A DNA stretch of 64,000 nt, taken from contig NC_020829.1 in NCBI RefSeq assembly GCF_000349845.1, positions 5,277,001 through 5,341,000 of the forward strand. The letters run 5' to 3'. Source of the DNA: Pseudomonas sp. ATCC 13867. Its GTDB lineage: Bacteria; Pseudomonadota; Gammaproteobacteria; Pseudomonadales; Pseudomonadaceae. A program made the translations under genes and the position numbers. Numbering within the stretch: position 1 is the first letter of the stretch; each line of letters opens with the position of its first letter. Shown in pieces: positions 63,773 to 64,000 of this stretch. The notes below the pieces were generated by a model, which had not been told where the DNA came from, made no database searches, and saw only the letters and a list, made by a program, of their open reading frames with translations.

Positions 63773-64000
63773 GATTCGTACTCCTCGACGCCGGGTCGGG
63801 CGCTGCCCGGGGACGGTGCGGGACGGTCCACGCTGTAGCGCCCCAGCAGGTGCTGCATTTCATCCGGCGGGTTGAACATCAGCACGTCGATGATCGACAG
63901 GCTGGGGACGAAGTTGTCGTCGAACTGCCGGTAGCTGAGCTCGTCCATGCGCAGGAAGCGCAGCTCGACGCCGTGGGTGTGGAAGAGGTCCGGGCAGTAC
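63769..64000 (-). CDS. WbqC-like protein, C-terminal fragment
   Basis: The last 76 residues of a gene that continues beyond the window. The segment contains VELRFLRMDELSYRQF and LSIIDVLMFNPPDEM, matching the end of WbqC-like proteins (PF08889), which occur in polysaccharide clusters. A proline-rich tail follows. The stop codon overlaps the RfaH-like start as ATGA. Confidence 0.6.
   Translation of the reverse strand, partial: YCPDLFHTHGVELRFLRMDELSYRQFDDNFVPSLSIIDVLMFNPPDEMQHLLGRYSVDRPAPSPGSARPGVEEYES

Overview
The window looks like chromosomal DNA of a GC-rich Pseudomonas from the P. aeruginosa / P. nitroreducens / P. citronellolis side of the genus. This rests on recalled synteny and recognisable products, not on a database search. 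Bases 1 to about 52,960 follow, in reverse, the P. aeruginosa PAO1 order from about PA0340 to PA0291: TauE, NRDE, diguanylate cyclase, ptsP, rppH, ilvA, rpiA, aaaA, carP, a polyamine-type ABC transporter, aphB, carO, a D-2-hydroxyglutarate dehydrogenase, serA, hacB, spuHGFEDCBA, spuI, aguR, aguA and oprE. Four paired REP elements of the common pseudomonad type lie between genes.

Layout. Bases 1-10,800 are housekeeping genes: a TauE-type exporter, an NRDE protein, a PAS-GGEEF cyclase, rppH-ptsP, a HAD phosphatase, a lipoprotein, two DUF2269-like membrane proteins, ilvA, rpiA and a YegP-like protein. Bases 10,800-24,400 carry the AaaA aminopeptidase autotransporter, the calcium-linked proteins CarP and CarO with a CarP paralogue, an AraC regulator, a four-gene polyamine-type ABC importer, an APC permease and an acetylpolyamine amidohydrolase. 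Bases 24,500-27,400 hold the divergent D2HGDH/serA pair, which together drive serine synthesis. Bases 27,500-36,850 hold small periplasmic and cytoplasmic proteins, a 2OG-Fe(II) oxygenase, an alpha/beta hydrolase, an AraC regulator and the HacB acyl-homoserine lactone acylase.

Bases 37,200-51,400 are the polyamine region. spuABC (gamma-glutamyl hydrolase, glutamylpolyamine synthetase, aminotransferase) and spuDEFGH (putrescine/spermidine ABC importer) run on the minus strand, divergent from spuI. They are followed by an orphan PotD-type binding protein, aguR and aguA. The aguB gene expected between aguR and aguA is absent; a palindromic repeat and candidate operators occupy that space. An OprE/OprD-type porin ends the conserved block.

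From 53,696 to the window end, a minus-strand operon for an extracellular or cell-surface polysaccharide begins. In transcription order it contains a WbqC-like protein (partial), an RfaH/NusG-family antiterminator, a GT2, a GT4, an 874-residue protein joining a Wzy/ligase-like membrane domain to a periplasmic clan-A glycoside hydrolase domain, a second GT4, RmlA, a WcaJ/PslA-type initiating phosphosugar transferase and a Wza-type export lipoprotein. An AT-rich stretch separates it from the conserved block. The polymerase-hydrolase fusion is the most unusual gene in the window.
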